From the NCBI RefSeq assembly GCF_014655715.1, contig NZ_BNBM01000005.1:310001-374000 (forward strand): a stretch of 64,000 nucleotides of DNA, given 5' to 3'. How positions within the stretch are numbered: position 1 is the first letter of the stretch; each line of letters starts with the position of its first letter. Origin of the DNA: Streptomyces lanatus. GTDB taxonomy: Bacteria > Actinomycetota > Actinomycetes > Streptomycetales > Streptomycetaceae. Both the position numbers and the translations under genes were made by a program. Of this stretch, positions 43,071-51,821 are shown in pieces. A model generated the notes under the pieces. That model was not told the DNA's origin and ran no database searches. It worked only from the letters and a program-made list of their open reading frames with translations.

Positions 43071-43860
43071 CCTCCGCGCGGGGCCGGTGCGTCTCCAGCC
43101 ATCGCACCGCGTACGCCACCGCGTCCACCACCGGAAACAGCCGCACGCGGGCCGCGCCCACCTTTCCCCGTACGACGGGACGGTCCCGCTCGAAGTCATG
43201 ACCGAGCTCGTCGAACCGCTCGGAGGTGATCGACACCTCGGTCACCACCTCCCACCCCGCGGGCCCCGGTCGCCCCACTTTCACCAGCGGTGACGGGATC
43301 CGGTACTCGGCCAGATGGAAGCCGGTGCAGGCGTCGTAGCCGGCGCCGAGCAGCAGCACGCGCGCGTGGAGTGCCTCCAGGCGGGCCAGCGGGCTGCGCT
43401 CGCCGAGCCGGCAGTCGAGGGCGTGGCCTGCGACGATCTCGCCCGCGCGGGGGCCGACGGCGGCGAAGGACGTCTGGGGGTGCGCGCTGCGCAGGGCGCC
43501 CGGCCAGGTCCGTACGGTCTCCGGGATCACGCCGACCCCGCGCGTGGGCGTGACGGCCGGGTCGTACGCGGGCATGGTCGCCCGAACGGTCCCCCACCAC
43601 TCCTCGGGAACGGGTGGGTTGCTCCACACCGCCGGATCCGAGAGGTCGCCGGTCTGGGTGGGGACCACCAGCGTGCCCTCGGGGCCGAGGACGTCGAGCA
43701 GTCCCTGGACCACCGCGACGGGACCTCCACAGACCCAGCCGAGCGAGCTGAGCGAGGAGTGCACCAGGAGCGTCTCACCGGTTTGGACGCCGAGCTCGCG
43801 CAGTTCTGCGGCGAGGGTGTCCCGAGTGACAAGAGGGCCGGTCGGAGGGGGTGTGGGCAT
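43063..43860 (-). CDS. AAC(3)-like aminoglycoside N-acetyltransferase family protein
   Basis: Acetyl-CoA-dependent acetyltransferase of the Antibiotic_NAT family. LLVHSSLSSLGWVCGGPVAV (CoA-binding) and GTLVVPTQTGDLSDP, RSAHPQTSFAAVGPRA and LLLGAGYDACTGFHLAEY match AAC(3) enzymes. 265 residues from ATG 43860; the frame is open to a TTG at 43914, but those residues are not conserved. It may confer aminoglycoside resistance or act on a native amine. Divergent from sufR. Confidence 0.85.
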   Translation of the reverse strand: MPTPPPTGPLVTRDTLAAELRELGVQTGETLLVHSSLSSLGWVCGGPVAVVQGLLDVLGPEGTLVVPTQTGDLSDPAVWSNPPVPEEWWGTVRATMPAYDPAVTPTRGVGVIPETVRTWPGALRSAHPQTSFAAVGPRAGEIVAGHALDCRLGERSPLARLEALHARVLLLGAGYDACTGFHLAEYRIPSPLVKVGRPGPAGWEVVTEVSITSERFDELGHDFERDRPVVRGKVGAARVRLFPVVDAVAYAVRWLETHRPRAEEI

Positions 43861-43935
43861 GGTTCGGGAGTGTTCCGGAAGGTATCCCGGGACGCCACCG
43901 AATTGATCGATCAATGATCGTTTCCGCAGGTCAGA

Positions 43936-43949
43936 TTAGGTATGCCTAA
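43936..43949. promoter_or_regulatory. Candidate SufR operator
   Basis: TTAGG (43936-43940), TATG, CCTAA (43945-43949). It overlaps TAGGTA, a possible -10 for sufR, and lies 73 bp before its likely start. Fe-S-loaded SufR represses this operon in Streptomyces, so an autoregulatory site is expected here. Confidence 0.5.
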
Positions 43950-44021
43950 GTGACGTAGGGCACCGTCGAGGGATGCGGGCGCGGCTTGCCCGGTCCTGAG
44001 GAATTACGCAACAATGGCGTT

Positions 44022-44774
44022 GTGAAAAACGTCGGCGAGGCTCGGGTGACCCCCACGGGGACCCCTCAGGAGGAGCTCGCGACCGGGGAGCGTTCCACGC
44101 GCAACCGGGTCGCGCGGTCCATCCTGGACCACGGCCCGTCGACCGTCGCCGAGCTGGCCGGCCGGCTGGGGCTCACCCAGGCCGCCGTACGCAGGCATCT
44201 GGACGCGCTGGTCGCGGACGACGTCGTGGAGGCCCGGGAACAGCGGGTGTACGGCACGCGCACGCGTGGCCGTCCCGCCAAGGTCTTCGCGCTCACCGAC
44301 TGCGGCCGCGACGCCTTCGACCAGTCGTACGACAAGCTCGCCGCCGACGCCCTCAAGTGGATCGCCGAGCGCGAGGGCGGGAGCGAGGCGGTCGCCGCCT
44401 TCGCCCGCGCCCGGATCGCCGCCCAGGCGAGCGCCTACCGCAAGGCGATCGAGTCCGTCAGCCCCGATGAGCGGACCGAAGCCCTGGCCAAGGCCTTGAG
44501 CGTCGACGGGTACGCTGCTACGGCGCGCAGCGCACCCCTCCCTCAAAAAGGCGAGCAGCTCTGCCAGCACCACTGCCCGGTCGCCCATGTCGCGGAGCAG
44601 TTCCCCCAGCTGTGCGAGGCGGAGACGGAGATCTTCGCCGAGCTGCTCGGAACGCACGTCCAGAGACTGGCCACGATCGCGCACGGCGACGGCGTCTGCA
44701 CGACGTTCATCCCGAAGATTTCCCACCACACCGATAACGCATCCGCAAGCACGGCCGGGAGGAACCCCGCATGA
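44022..44774 (+). CDS. sufR: Fe-S cluster-sensing repressor SufR
   Basis: Represses the suf operon when it holds a [4Fe-4S] cluster and releases it under Fe-S demand. Winged helix VARSILDHGPSTVAELAGRL, LTQAAVRRHLDALVADD; cluster ligands in the C-terminal third as C-x3-C-x12-C (CQHHCP ... LCEAE). About 250 residues from GTG 44022; GTG 44046 with GCGAGG before it is the alternative. Its stop overlaps the sufB ATG. Confidence 0.93.
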   Translation: MKNVGEARVTPTGTPQEELATGERSTRNRVARSILDHGPSTVAELAGRLGLTQAAVRRHLDALVADDVVEAREQRVYGTRTRGRPAKVFALTDCGRDAFDQSYDKLAADALKWIAEREGGSEAVAAFARARIAAQASAYRKAIESVSPDERTEALAKALSVDGYAATARSAPLPQKGEQLCQHHCPVAHVAEQFPQLCEAETEIFAELLGTHVQRLATIAHGDGVCTTFIPKISHHTDNASASTAGRNPA

Positions 44775-46195
44775 CTCTCCCCATCGAGGAGACTGCCCAC
44801 CCTGAGCTCGAGGGCCTGGGTAAGTACGAATACGGCTGGGCCGACTCCGACGAAGCCGGCGCCTCTGCGAAGCGCGGTCTGAGCGAGGATGTCGTCAAGG
44901 ACATCTCCGCGAAGAAGTCCGAGCCGGAGTGGATGACCAAGCTTCGTCTCAAGGGCCTGCGCCTGTTCGACAAGAAGCCCATGCCGAACTGGGGCTCGGA
45001 CCTTTCCGGTATCGACTTCGACAACATCAAGTACTTCGTACGCTCCACGGAGAAGCAGGCGGAGTCCTGGGAGGACCTGCCCGAGGACATCAAGAACACG
45101 TACGACAAGCTCGGCATCCCCGAGGCGGAGAAGCAGCGCCTCGTCGCCGGTGTCGCGGCCCAGTACGAGTCCGAGGTCGTCTACCACCAGATCCGCGAGG
45201 ACCTGGAGGAGCAGGGCGTCATCTTCCTGGACACCGACACCGCCCTGAAGGAGCACCCGGAGCTCTTCAAGGAGTACTTCGGGACCGTCATCCCGGTCGG
45301 TGACAACAAGTTCGCGTCGCTGAACACCGCCGTGTGGTCGGGCGGCTCCTTCATCTACGTGCCGAAGGGCGTGCACGTGGAGATCCCGCTCCAGGCCTAC
45401 TTCCGGATCAACACCGAGAACATGGGCCAGTTCGAGCGGACGCTGATCATCGTCGACGAGGACGCTTACGTCCACTACGTCGAGGGCTGCACGGCCCCGA
45501 TCTACAAGTCGGACTCCCTGCACTCCGCGGTCGTCGAGATCATCGTGAAGAAGGGCGCCCGCTGCCGCTACACGACCATCCAGAACTGGTCGAACAACGT
45601 CTACAACCTGGTCACCAAGCGCGCCGTCGCCTATGAGGGCGCCACCATGGAGTGGGTCGACGGCAACATCGGCTCCAAGGTGACGATGAAGTACCCGGCC
45701 GTTTACCTGATGGGCGAGCACGCCAAGGGCGAGACCCTGTCCATCGCCTTCGCGGGCGAGGGCCAGCACCAGGACGCCGGCGCCAAGATGGTCCACATGG
45801 CCCCGAACACCTCGTCCAACATCGTCTCGAAGTCCGTGGCGCGTGGCGGTGGCCGTACCTCCTACCGCGGTCTGATCGAGATCGGCGAGGGCGCCCCGGG
45901 TGCGAAGTCCAACGTGCTCTGTGACGCTCTGCTCGTCGACACCATCTCCCGCTCGGACACCTACCCGTACGTCGACGTCCGCGAGGACGACGTCTCCATG
46001 GGCCACGAGGCGACCGTCTCCAAGGTCTCCGAGGACCAGCTCTTCTACCTGATGAGCCGCGGTCTCTCCGAGGACGAGGCGATGGCGATGATCGTGCGCG
46101 GCTTCGTCGAGCCGATCGCCAAGGAGCTGCCGATGGAGTACGCCCTCGAGCTCAACCGGCTGATCGAGCTGCAGATGGAAGGCGCGGTCGGCTAA
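44771..46195 (+). CDS. sufB: Fe-S cluster assembly scaffold SufB
   Basis: Core scaffold of the SufBC2D complex where clusters are built. The beta-helix blocks AVWSGGSFIYVPKGVHVEIP, VHYVEGCTAPIYKSDSLHSA and KSVARGGGRTSYRGLIEIG are the family signature, as is the C-terminal DEAMAMIVRGFVEPIAKELP. 474 residues, intein-free (unlike the mycobacterial gene). ATG 44771 overlaps the sufR stop. Confidence 0.98.
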   Translation: MTLPIEETAHPELEGLGKYEYGWADSDEAGASAKRGLSEDVVKDISAKKSEPEWMTKLRLKGLRLFDKKPMPNWGSDLSGIDFDNIKYFVRSTEKQAESWEDLPEDIKNTYDKLGIPEAEKQRLVAGVAAQYESEVVYHQIREDLEEQGVIFLDTDTALKEHPELFKEYFGTVIPVGDNKFASLNTAVWSGGSFIYVPKGVHVEIPLQAYFRINTENMGQFERTLIIVDEDAYVHYVEGCTAPIYKSDSLHSAVVEIIVKKGARCRYTTIQNWSNNVYNLVTKRAVAYEGATMEWVDGNIGSKVTMKYPAVYLMGEHAKGETLSIAFAGEGQHQDAGAKMVHMAPNTSSNIVSKSVARGGGRTSYRGLIEIGEGAPGAKSNVLCDALLVDTISRSDTYPYVDVREDDVSMGHEATVSKVSEDQLFYLMSRGLSEDEAMAMIVRGFVEPIAKELPMEYALELNRLIELQMEGAVG

Positions 46196-46220
46196 GGCCG
46201 CCACCACCCGAAGCAGCAGG

Positions 46221-46245
46221 CGGCCCGCCTCCCCGGGGCGGGCCG
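46221..46245 (+). terminator. Hairpin between sufB and sufD
   Basis: CGGCCCGCC (46221-46229) pairs with GGCGGGCCG (46237-46245), 7-nt loop. Because sufD and later genes are needed with sufB, it more likely tunes transcript levels or protects the sufB message than fully stops transcription. Confidence 0.55.
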
Positions 46246-46283
46246 AAGATCGCAAACGCAGGAAAGAGAGCAGACCGACAGCC

Positions 46284-47468
46284 ATGGCTGAGGCTCAGAA
46301 CATCCCGGTGGGCAGCACCACCGCCGGCTCGATCGCGGTGGCCGCCGAGTCGACCGTCGCCACGCGCATGAGTGCGCCCCCGTCCTTCGACGTGGCCGAC
46401 TTCCCGGTACCGCACGGCCGCGAGGAGGAGTGGCGGTTCACCCCGCTTGAGCGCCTGCGCGGGCTGCACGACGGCACCGCCGCCGCGACCGGTGACGGCG
46501 TGAAGGTCGACGTCCAGGCCCCCGAGGGCGTCACCGTCGAGACCGTCGGCCGTGACGACGCCCGGCTCGGCAGGGCGGGCACCCCGGTGGACCGCATCGC
46601 CGCCCAGGCGTACTCCGCGTTCGAGAAGGCCGGCGTGGTCACCGTCCCCAAGGAGACGGTCCTCACCGAGCCGATCCGCATCGCCGTGCACGGCGAGGGC
46701 GGGGTCCGCTACGGCCACCAGGTCGTCGAGCTCGGAGCCTTCGCTGAGGCCGTCGTCGTCATCGACCACACCGGTGACGCGGTGCTCGCCGCCAACGTCG
46801 ACTACATCCTCGGTGACGGAGCCAAGCTGACCGTCGTCTCCGTCCAGGACTGGGACGACAAGGCCGTGCACGTGGCCCAGCACAACGCCCTCGTCGGCCG
46901 CGACGCCTCCTTCAAGTCCGTCGTCGTCACCTTCGGCGGCGACCTCGTACGGCTGCACCCGCGCGTCTCCTACGCCGGCACCGGCGGCGAGGCCGAGCTT
47001 TACGGCCTGTACTTCACGGACGCCGGCCAGCACCAGGAGCACCGCCTGCTGGTCGACCACAACACCCCGCACTGCAAGTCGAACGTCGCCTACAAGGGCG
47101 CGCTCCAGGGCGAAGACGCGCACGCGGTGTGGATCGGTGACGTGCTGATCGAGGCCAAGGCCGAGGGCACCGACACCTACGAGATGAACCGCAACCTGGT
47201 TCTGACCGACGGCGCCCGTGTCGACTCCGTGCCGAACCTGGAGATCGAGACCGGCGAGATCGTCGGCGCCGGCCACGCCTCCGCCACCGGCCGCTTCGAC
47301 GACGAGCAGCTCTTCTACCTGATGGCCCGCGGCATCCCGGAGCACGAGGCCCGCCGCCTCGTCGTCCGTGGCTTCTTCGCCGAGCTGGTCCAGCAGATCG
47401 GTGTCCCGGACATCGAGGAGCGCCTCATCGCGAAGATCGAAGAGGAGCTGGAGGCGTCCGTCGCATGA
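46284..47468 (+). CDS. sufD: Fe-S cluster assembly protein SufD
   Basis: Partner of SufB in the SufBC2D scaffold. N-terminal EEEWRFTPLERLRGL, then the shared beta-helix (TPHCKSNVAYKGALQGEDAH) and C-terminal RGIPEHEARRLVVRGFFAEL. 394 residues. ATG 46284 follows GGAAAGAGAG. Overlaps the Rieske gene by ATGA. Confidence 0.97.
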   Translation: MAEAQNIPVGSTTAGSIAVAAESTVATRMSAPPSFDVADFPVPHGREEEWRFTPLERLRGLHDGTAAATGDGVKVDVQAPEGVTVETVGRDDARLGRAGTPVDRIAAQAYSAFEKAGVVTVPKETVLTEPIRIAVHGEGGVRYGHQVVELGAFAEAVVVIDHTGDAVLAANVDYILGDGAKLTVVSVQDWDDKAVHVAQHNALVGRDASFKSVVVTFGGDLVRLHPRVSYAGTGGEAELYGLYFTDAGQHQEHRLLVDHNTPHCKSNVAYKGALQGEDAHAVWIGDVLIEAKAEGTDTYEMNRNLVLTDGARVDSVPNLEIETGEIVGAGHASATGRFDDEQLFYLMARGIPEHEARRLVVRGFFAELVQQIGVPDIEERLIAKIEEELEASVA

Positions 47469-47794
47469 CGTACGTACGCGCCTGTGGGCTGAGCGAGCTG
47501 GAGGAGGACACCCCGAAGCGGGTGGAACTCGACGGCACGCCGGTCTCGGTCGTGCAGACCGAGGGCGAGGTGTTCGCGATCTACGACATCTGCTCCCACG
47601 CGAACGTGTCGCTCTCCGAGGGCGAGGTGGAGGACTGCCAGATCGAGTGCTGGCTGCACGGCTCCAGCTTCGACCTGCGCACCGGTAAGCCGTCCGGCCT
47701 TCCCGCGACGCGCCCCGTCCCCGTATACCCCGTAAAGATCGAAGGGGGCAGCGTCCTTGTCGACGTCCGCGCCTCCCTCAACCAGGAGTCCTGA
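47465..47794 (+). CDS. Rieske [2Fe-2S] ferredoxin-like protein in the suf operon
   Basis: 109-residue Rieske protein: C43-x-H45 in ICSHANVSL and C62-x2-H65 in ECWLHGSSFDLRTG. Similar proteins are annotated as dioxygenase ferredoxin subunits, but here the gene is fixed inside the suf operon between sufD and sufC and coupled to sufD, so electron supply to Fe-S assembly or a folding client is more likely. This role is inferred from position. Confidence 0.92.
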   Translation: MTYVRACGLSELEEDTPKRVELDGTPVSVVQTEGEVFAIYDICSHANVSLSEGEVEDCQIECWLHGSSFDLRTGKPSGLPATRPVPVYPVKIEGGSVLVDVRASLNQES

Positions 47795-47801
47795 GGCACC
47801 C

Positions 47802-48566
47802 ATGGCAACGCTTGAAATCCGCGACCTGCACGTCACCGTCGAGGCCGACAACGCCACGAAGGAGATCCTCAAGGGCGTCGACCTCACCGTGAAGCAGGGC
47901 GAGACGCACGCCATCATGGGCCCCAACGGCTCCGGCAAGTCGACCCTCGCCTACTCGCTCGCGGGTCACCCGAAGTACACGATCACCTCCGGCTCCGTCA
48001 CCCTCGACGGCGAGGACGTCCTGGAGATGTCCGTCGACGAGCGCGCCCGCGCCGGCCTGTTCCTCGCGATGCAGTACCCGGTCGAGGTCCCCGGCGTCTC
48101 GGTCTCCAACTTCCTGCGCACCTCCGCCACCGCCATCCGCGGCGAGGCCCCCAAGCTGCGCACCTGGGTGAAGGAGGTCAAGGAGGCGATGGCCCGCCTC
48201 AACATGGACCCCGCCTTCGCCGAGCGCAATGTCAACGAGGGCTTCTCCGGCGGTGAGAAGAAGCGCCACGAGATCCTTCAGCTGGAGCTGCTCAAGCCGA
48301 AGGTCGCGATCCTCGACGAGACCGACTCCGGTCTGGACGTCGACGCCCTGCGCGTCGTCTCCGAGGGCGTGAACCGGGTCCGTGAGACCGGCGAGGTCGG
48401 CACCCTGCTGATCACCCACTACACGCGCATCCTGCGCTACATCAAGCCCGACCACGTCCACGTATTCGCGGCCGGCCGCATCGCCGAGTCCGGCGGCCCC
48501 GAGCTCGCCGACAAGCTGGAGGCCGAGGGCTACGAGGCATACACGAAGGGTGGCGCATCCGCGTGA
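47802..48566 (+). CDS. sufC: Fe-S assembly ATPase SufC
   Basis: ABC-type ATPase of the SufBC2D scaffold. Walker A GPNGSGKSTLAYSLAG, signature FSGGEKKRHEILQL, Walker B VAILDETDSGLD and switch LLITHYTRIL. 254 residues from ATG 47802. The GTG of sufS overlaps its stop. Confidence 0.98.
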   Translation: MATLEIRDLHVTVEADNATKEILKGVDLTVKQGETHAIMGPNGSGKSTLAYSLAGHPKYTITSGSVTLDGEDVLEMSVDERARAGLFLAMQYPVEVPGVSVSNFLRTSATAIRGEAPKLRTWVKEVKEAMARLNMDPAFAERNVNEGFSGGEKKRHEILQLELLKPKVAILDETDSGLDVDALRVVSEGVNRVRETGEVGTLLITHYTRILRYIKPDHVHVFAAGRIAESGGPELADKLEAEGYEAYTKGGASA

Positions 48567-49819
48567 CACAGCTGCCGGGCCTCCTCGACACCGAGGCGCT
48601 CCGCAAGGACTTCCCGATCCTGGACCGCGTCGTCCACGACGGCAAGAAGCTCGTGTACCTGGACAACGCGGCGACCTCGCAGACGCCGCGCCAGGTCCTC
48701 GACGTGCTCTCCGAGTACTACGAGCAGCACAACGCCAACGTCCACCGTGGCGTGCACGTCCTCGCCGAGGAGGCCACGGCGCTGTACGAGGGCGCACGCG
48801 ACAAGGTCGCGGAGTTCATCAACGCGCCCTCGCGCGACGAGGTGATCTTCACCAAGAACGCCTCCGAGTCGCTGAACCTCGTGGCCAACATGCTGGGCTG
48901 GGCCGACGAGCCCTACCGGGTGGACCATGAGACCGAGATCGTCATCACGGAGATGGAGCACCACTCCAACATCGTGCCCTGGCAGCTGCTCGCGCAGCGC
49001 ACCGGCGCGAAGCTGAAGTGGTTCGGCCTCACCGACGACGGCCGTCTCGACCTGTCCAACATCGACGAGGTCATCACGGAGAAGACGAAGATCGTCTCCT
49101 TCGTGCTGGTGTCGAACATCCTGGGCACGCTCAACCCGGTCGAGGCGATAGTGCGCCGTGCGCAGGAGGTCGGTGCGCTGGTCTGCATCGACGCCTCGCA
49201 GGCCGCGCCGCACATGCCGCTGGACGTGCAGTCCCTCCAGGCCGACTTCGTGGCCTTCACCGGCCACAAGATGTGCGGTCCGACCGGCATCGGTGTGCTC
49301 TGGGGCCGCCAGGAGCTGCTTGAGGACCTGCCCCCGTTCCTCGGCGGCGGCGAGATGATCGAGACGGTGTCGATGCACTCGTCCACCTACGCCCCGGCGC
49401 CGCACAAGTTCGAGGCGGGCACCCCCCCGGTCTCCCAGGCGATCGGTCTCGGCGCGGCGATCGACTATCTCAACTCGATCGGCATGGACAAGATCCTCGC
49501 CCATGAGCACGCCCTCACCGAGTACGCGGTGAAGCGGCTGGCGGAGATCCCCGACCTGCGGATTATCGGCCCGACCACGGCCGAGGACCGCGGCGCCGCG
49601 ATCTCCTTCACCCTCGGCGACATCCACCCGCACGACGTGGGGCAGGTTCTCGACGAGCAGGGCATCGCGGTCCGGGTCGGCCACCACTGCGCCCGCCCCG
49701 TCTGCCTGCGCTATGGAATTCCTGCGACCACGCGAGCGTCGTTCTATCTGTACTCCACGCCGGCCGAGATCGACGCTCTGGTGGACGGCCTGGAGCACGT
49801 ACGGAACTTCTTCGGCTGA
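48563..49819 (+). CDS. sufS: Cysteine desulfurase SufS
   Basis: PLP enzyme providing sulfur from cysteine as persulfide. PLP lysine in FTGHKMCGPTGIGVLWG (near 232), substrate pocket YLDNAATSQTP and ITEMEHHSNIVPWQ, and persulfide cysteine in RVGHHCARPVC (near 375). 418 residues. GTG start coupled to sufC. Works with SufU encoded next. Confidence 0.97.
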   Translation: MTQLPGLLDTEALRKDFPILDRVVHDGKKLVYLDNAATSQTPRQVLDVLSEYYEQHNANVHRGVHVLAEEATALYEGARDKVAEFINAPSRDEVIFTKNASESLNLVANMLGWADEPYRVDHETEIVITEMEHHSNIVPWQLLAQRTGAKLKWFGLTDDGRLDLSNIDEVITEKTKIVSFVLVSNILGTLNPVEAIVRRAQEVGALVCIDASQAAPHMPLDVQSLQADFVAFTGHKMCGPTGIGVLWGRQELLEDLPPFLGGGEMIETVSMHSSTYAPAPHKFEAGTPPVSQAIGLGAAIDYLNSIGMDKILAHEHALTEYAVKRLAEIPDLRIIGPTTAEDRGAAISFTLGDIHPHDVGQVLDEQGIAVRVGHHCARPVCLRYGIPATTRASFYLYSTPAEIDALVDGLEHVRNFFG

Positions 49820-49839
49820 CGGGACGGGACGAGCGACGC

Positions 49840-50307
49840 ATGAAGCTGGATTCGATGTACCAGGAAGTCATCCTGGACCACTACAAGAACCCCCACGGGC
49901 GTGGTCTGAGGGATGGCGACGCCGAGGTGCACCACGTGAACCCGACGTGCGGCGATGAGATCACCCTGCGTGTGAAGTACGACGGCACGAAGATCGAGGA
50001 CGTCTCGTACGAGGGCCAGGGCTGTTCCATCAGCCAGGCGAGCGCGTCCGTACTGAACGAACTCCTCGTCGGCAAGGACCTCTCCGACGCGCAGAAGATC
50101 CAGGAGACCTTCCTGGAGCTGATGCAGTCCAAGGGGAGGATCGAGCCCGACGACGCGATGGAGGATGTCCTGGAGGACGCGGTGGCGTTCGCCGGCGTCT
50201 CCAAGTACCCGGCCCGGGTCAAGTGCGCCCTCCTCAGCTGGATGGCGTGGAAGGACGCGACGGCCCAGGCCCTGGGCGGAGCCGACGCCGAAAGGAAGAC
50301 GGCATGA
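49840..50307 (+). CDS. sufU: SufU, sulfur-transfer partner of SufS
   Basis: Zinc-dependent sulfurtransferase/IscU-like protein that takes sulfur from SufS. Cys37 and Asp39 (TCGDEITL), Cys62 (GQGCSISQASAS) and a C-terminal Cys in RVKCALLSWMAWK form the zinc/sulfur site. 155 residues. ATG 49840; its stop overlaps the next ATG. Confidence 0.96.
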   Translation: MKLDSMYQEVILDHYKNPHGRGLRDGDAEVHHVNPTCGDEITLRVKYDGTKIEDVSYEGQGCSISQASASVLNELLVGKDLSDAQKIQETFLELMQSKGRIEPDDAMEDVLEDAVAFAGVSKYPARVKCALLSWMAWKDATAQALGGADAERKTA

Positions 50308-50636
50308 GCGAGACCGTTGAGATGAAGCCGGCCTCGGAGGAAGAGGTCCGCGAGGCGCTGTACGACGTCGTCGACCCCGAACTGGGCATCGACGTCGTCA
50401 ACCTCGGACTGATCTACGGCATCCACATCGACGAGGCGAACATCGCGACCCTCGACATGACCCTGACCTCGGCGGCCTGTCCGCTGACGGATGTCATCGA
50501 GGACCAGGCCAAGTCCGCCACGGACGGCCTCGTCAGCGAGCTGCGCATCAACTGGGTCTGGATGCCGCCGTGGGGCCCGGACAAGATCACGGACGACGGC
50601 CGCGAGCAGCTTCGGGCGCTGGGGTTCAACGTCTGA
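50304..50636 (+). CDS. sufT: SufT-like DUF59 (MIP18) protein
   Basis: Fe-S maturation factor family. YDVVDPELGIDVVNLGLIY and the Cys segment LTSAACPLTDVIEDQ are conserved; the end PPWGPDKITDDGREQLRALG is typical. 110 residues from ATG 50304, overlapping the sufU stop. Last gene of the suf operon. Confidence 0.93.
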   Translation: MSETVEMKPASEEEVREALYDVVDPELGIDVVNLGLIYGIHIDEANIATLDMTLTSAACPLTDVIEDQAKSATDGLVSELRINWVWMPPWGPDKITDDGREQLRALGFNV

Positions 50637-50652
50637 GACTTCCCATTTCACA

Positions 50653-50690
50653 CGGAAGCGGCGGCACCTGCCGGGTGCCGCCGCTTTCCG
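50653..50690. terminator. Terminator of the suf operon
   Basis: AGCGGCGGCACC (50657-50668) pairs perfectly with GGTGCCGCCGCT (50674-50685), extended by outer bases with one bulge. It lies between the convergent sufT and AbfB-domain genes and can serve both. Confidence 0.85.
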
Positions 50691-50705
50691 GTACCCGGGC
50701 CGGGC

Positions 50706-51527
50706 TCAGGTCAGCCCGGATACGAGCCGGAACGACGAGTCCGCCCGGTACAGGGAGCTGTGGTCGTAGCGTTCGAGGCGGACGACGAAGTTCTTGTGCC
50801 GGAGGAAGTAGCCCGGGTAGTTGACCGACTCCAGCATGGTCCCGCCGGAGTAGCCGGAGCCGCGGGCGCAGAAGGTGGCGTCCTGGGCGAACAGGGCGGA
50901 GCCGTCGTTGCGTTCGGCGCGCAGGACGAAGTTGCGGTGGCGCAGATACTTGCCGTCGTGCGTGGCGAAGGAGAGACAGGAGCTGTTGGCGAGCCCCTTG
51001 ACCTGCTTGAAGGTGGAGTCCTCACGGGATTCCGAGCCACGGACAGGGTCGAGTGCGACGAGGCCGTCGCTCACATGCCAGTAGCGGTCGGGGTAGTTGA
51101 CCGCACGTACGGAACGCCAAGTCGTGGTGGCGGCCGGGGGCTTGGGTGCCTTCGTCGGTGAACCGGTCTCGTGGGCAGGCGGCTTCGACGAGGGCTTGGG
51201 CGAGGCGGAGTCGTGCCGCTCGGGCGCCTTGGTCGTCGGCCGCTCGGTCGGCAGGCCGCTCTTGTCCTTCCGGGGAGTCGCCGACGGTGTGGCGAAGGAG
51301 ATCAGACCCGGGACCGACGTGTCCTCGGCGGACGGCGCGGCCGTCGCTGACGCGTCGTCAGAATGCCTTTCCGATACGGCGATCGCCGTGGCGCAGGCGA
51401 CGATCGTCGCCACCGCCATCCCGCCCGCCAGCCACAGCCGGCGTGTCCCCGGTGCCCGCGAGGTGTCCGGGGCCCAGCCGTTCTCCCAGGGTTGATCCCG
51501 AGGCGACCGGGACTTGTTTAGAGGCAT
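50706..51527 (-). CDS. Membrane-anchored AbfB-domain (CBM42-like) protein
   Basis: Surface protein with a sugar-binding beta-trefoil. Short cytoplasmic start, one membrane helix (LWLAGGMAVATIVACATAIA), a Pro/Ser/Thr/Lys linker of about 80 residues, then an arabinofuranosidase-B-type domain with internal repeats (SVNYPGYFLRHKNFVVRLER; FATHDGKYLRHRNFVLRAER). 273 residues. ATG 51527 is preceded by GGAGGA at good spacing, which decides against an upstream start. No catalytic domain is present, so it probably binds arabinose-containing polymer. Confidence 0.85.
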   Translation of the reverse strand: MPLNKSRSPRDQPWENGWAPDTSRAPGTRRLWLAGGMAVATIVACATAIAVSERHSDDASATAAPSAEDTSVPGLISFATPSATPRKDKSGLPTERPTTKAPERHDSASPKPSSKPPAHETGSPTKAPKPPAATTTWRSVRAVNYPDRYWHVSDGLVALDPVRGSESREDSTFKQVKGLANSSCLSFATHDGKYLRHRNFVLRAERNDGSALFAQDATFCARGSGYSGGTMLESVNYPGYFLRHKNFVVRLERYDHSSLYRADSSFRLVSGLT

Positions 51528-51821
51528 GCGGTGTTCCTCCAGCGGCGTCATGAGACGACGGCCGCGGCTGCGAAGGACCGGTATGTGAACGGTGAAACAC
51601 TAGTGGACCCAGTGGTGTTGGAGCACCTGTTTGGAACGAGCCGTATCCACATCGATGTCGGGGCGGCCGGGAGCGGACCGAGGGGGGATCGGCAGCGGCT
51701 CCGAGTGTGGATCGGGAGCGGCTCCGGGTGTGGATCCGGAGTCGAGCGAGCAGGGAGCGCTGAGCAGGGCATCATGGCCGGGCAGCACCCTGGATCGCGC
51801 ACTGACAGGAGCCTCCGGATC
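51528..51821. other. Divergent promoter region with tandem repeats
   Basis: Region between the AbfB-domain gene and the GH114 gene. It holds an imperfect dyad around 51595-51618 (AACAC ... GTGTT) and, at 51686-51731, two 23-bp direct repeats beginning GGATCGG with a partial third copy. No gene is seen in it. Confidence 0.5.
51686..51740. repeat. 23-bp tandem direct repeats
   Basis: Units 51686-51708 and 51709-51731 both follow GGATCGG-n-AGCGGCTCCG-n-GTGT with 2 differences; a third partial unit starts at 51732. Confidence 0.75.

Noticed and set aside
43861..43914. TTG-initiated longer acetyltransferase
   Set aside because: The added residues are not like the family and the TTG has no ribosome site.
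43936..43949. DmdR1/IdeR iron box
   Set aside because: Only the outer TTAGG/CCTAA match; the 19-bp iron-box spacing is absent. SufR is the simpler explanation.
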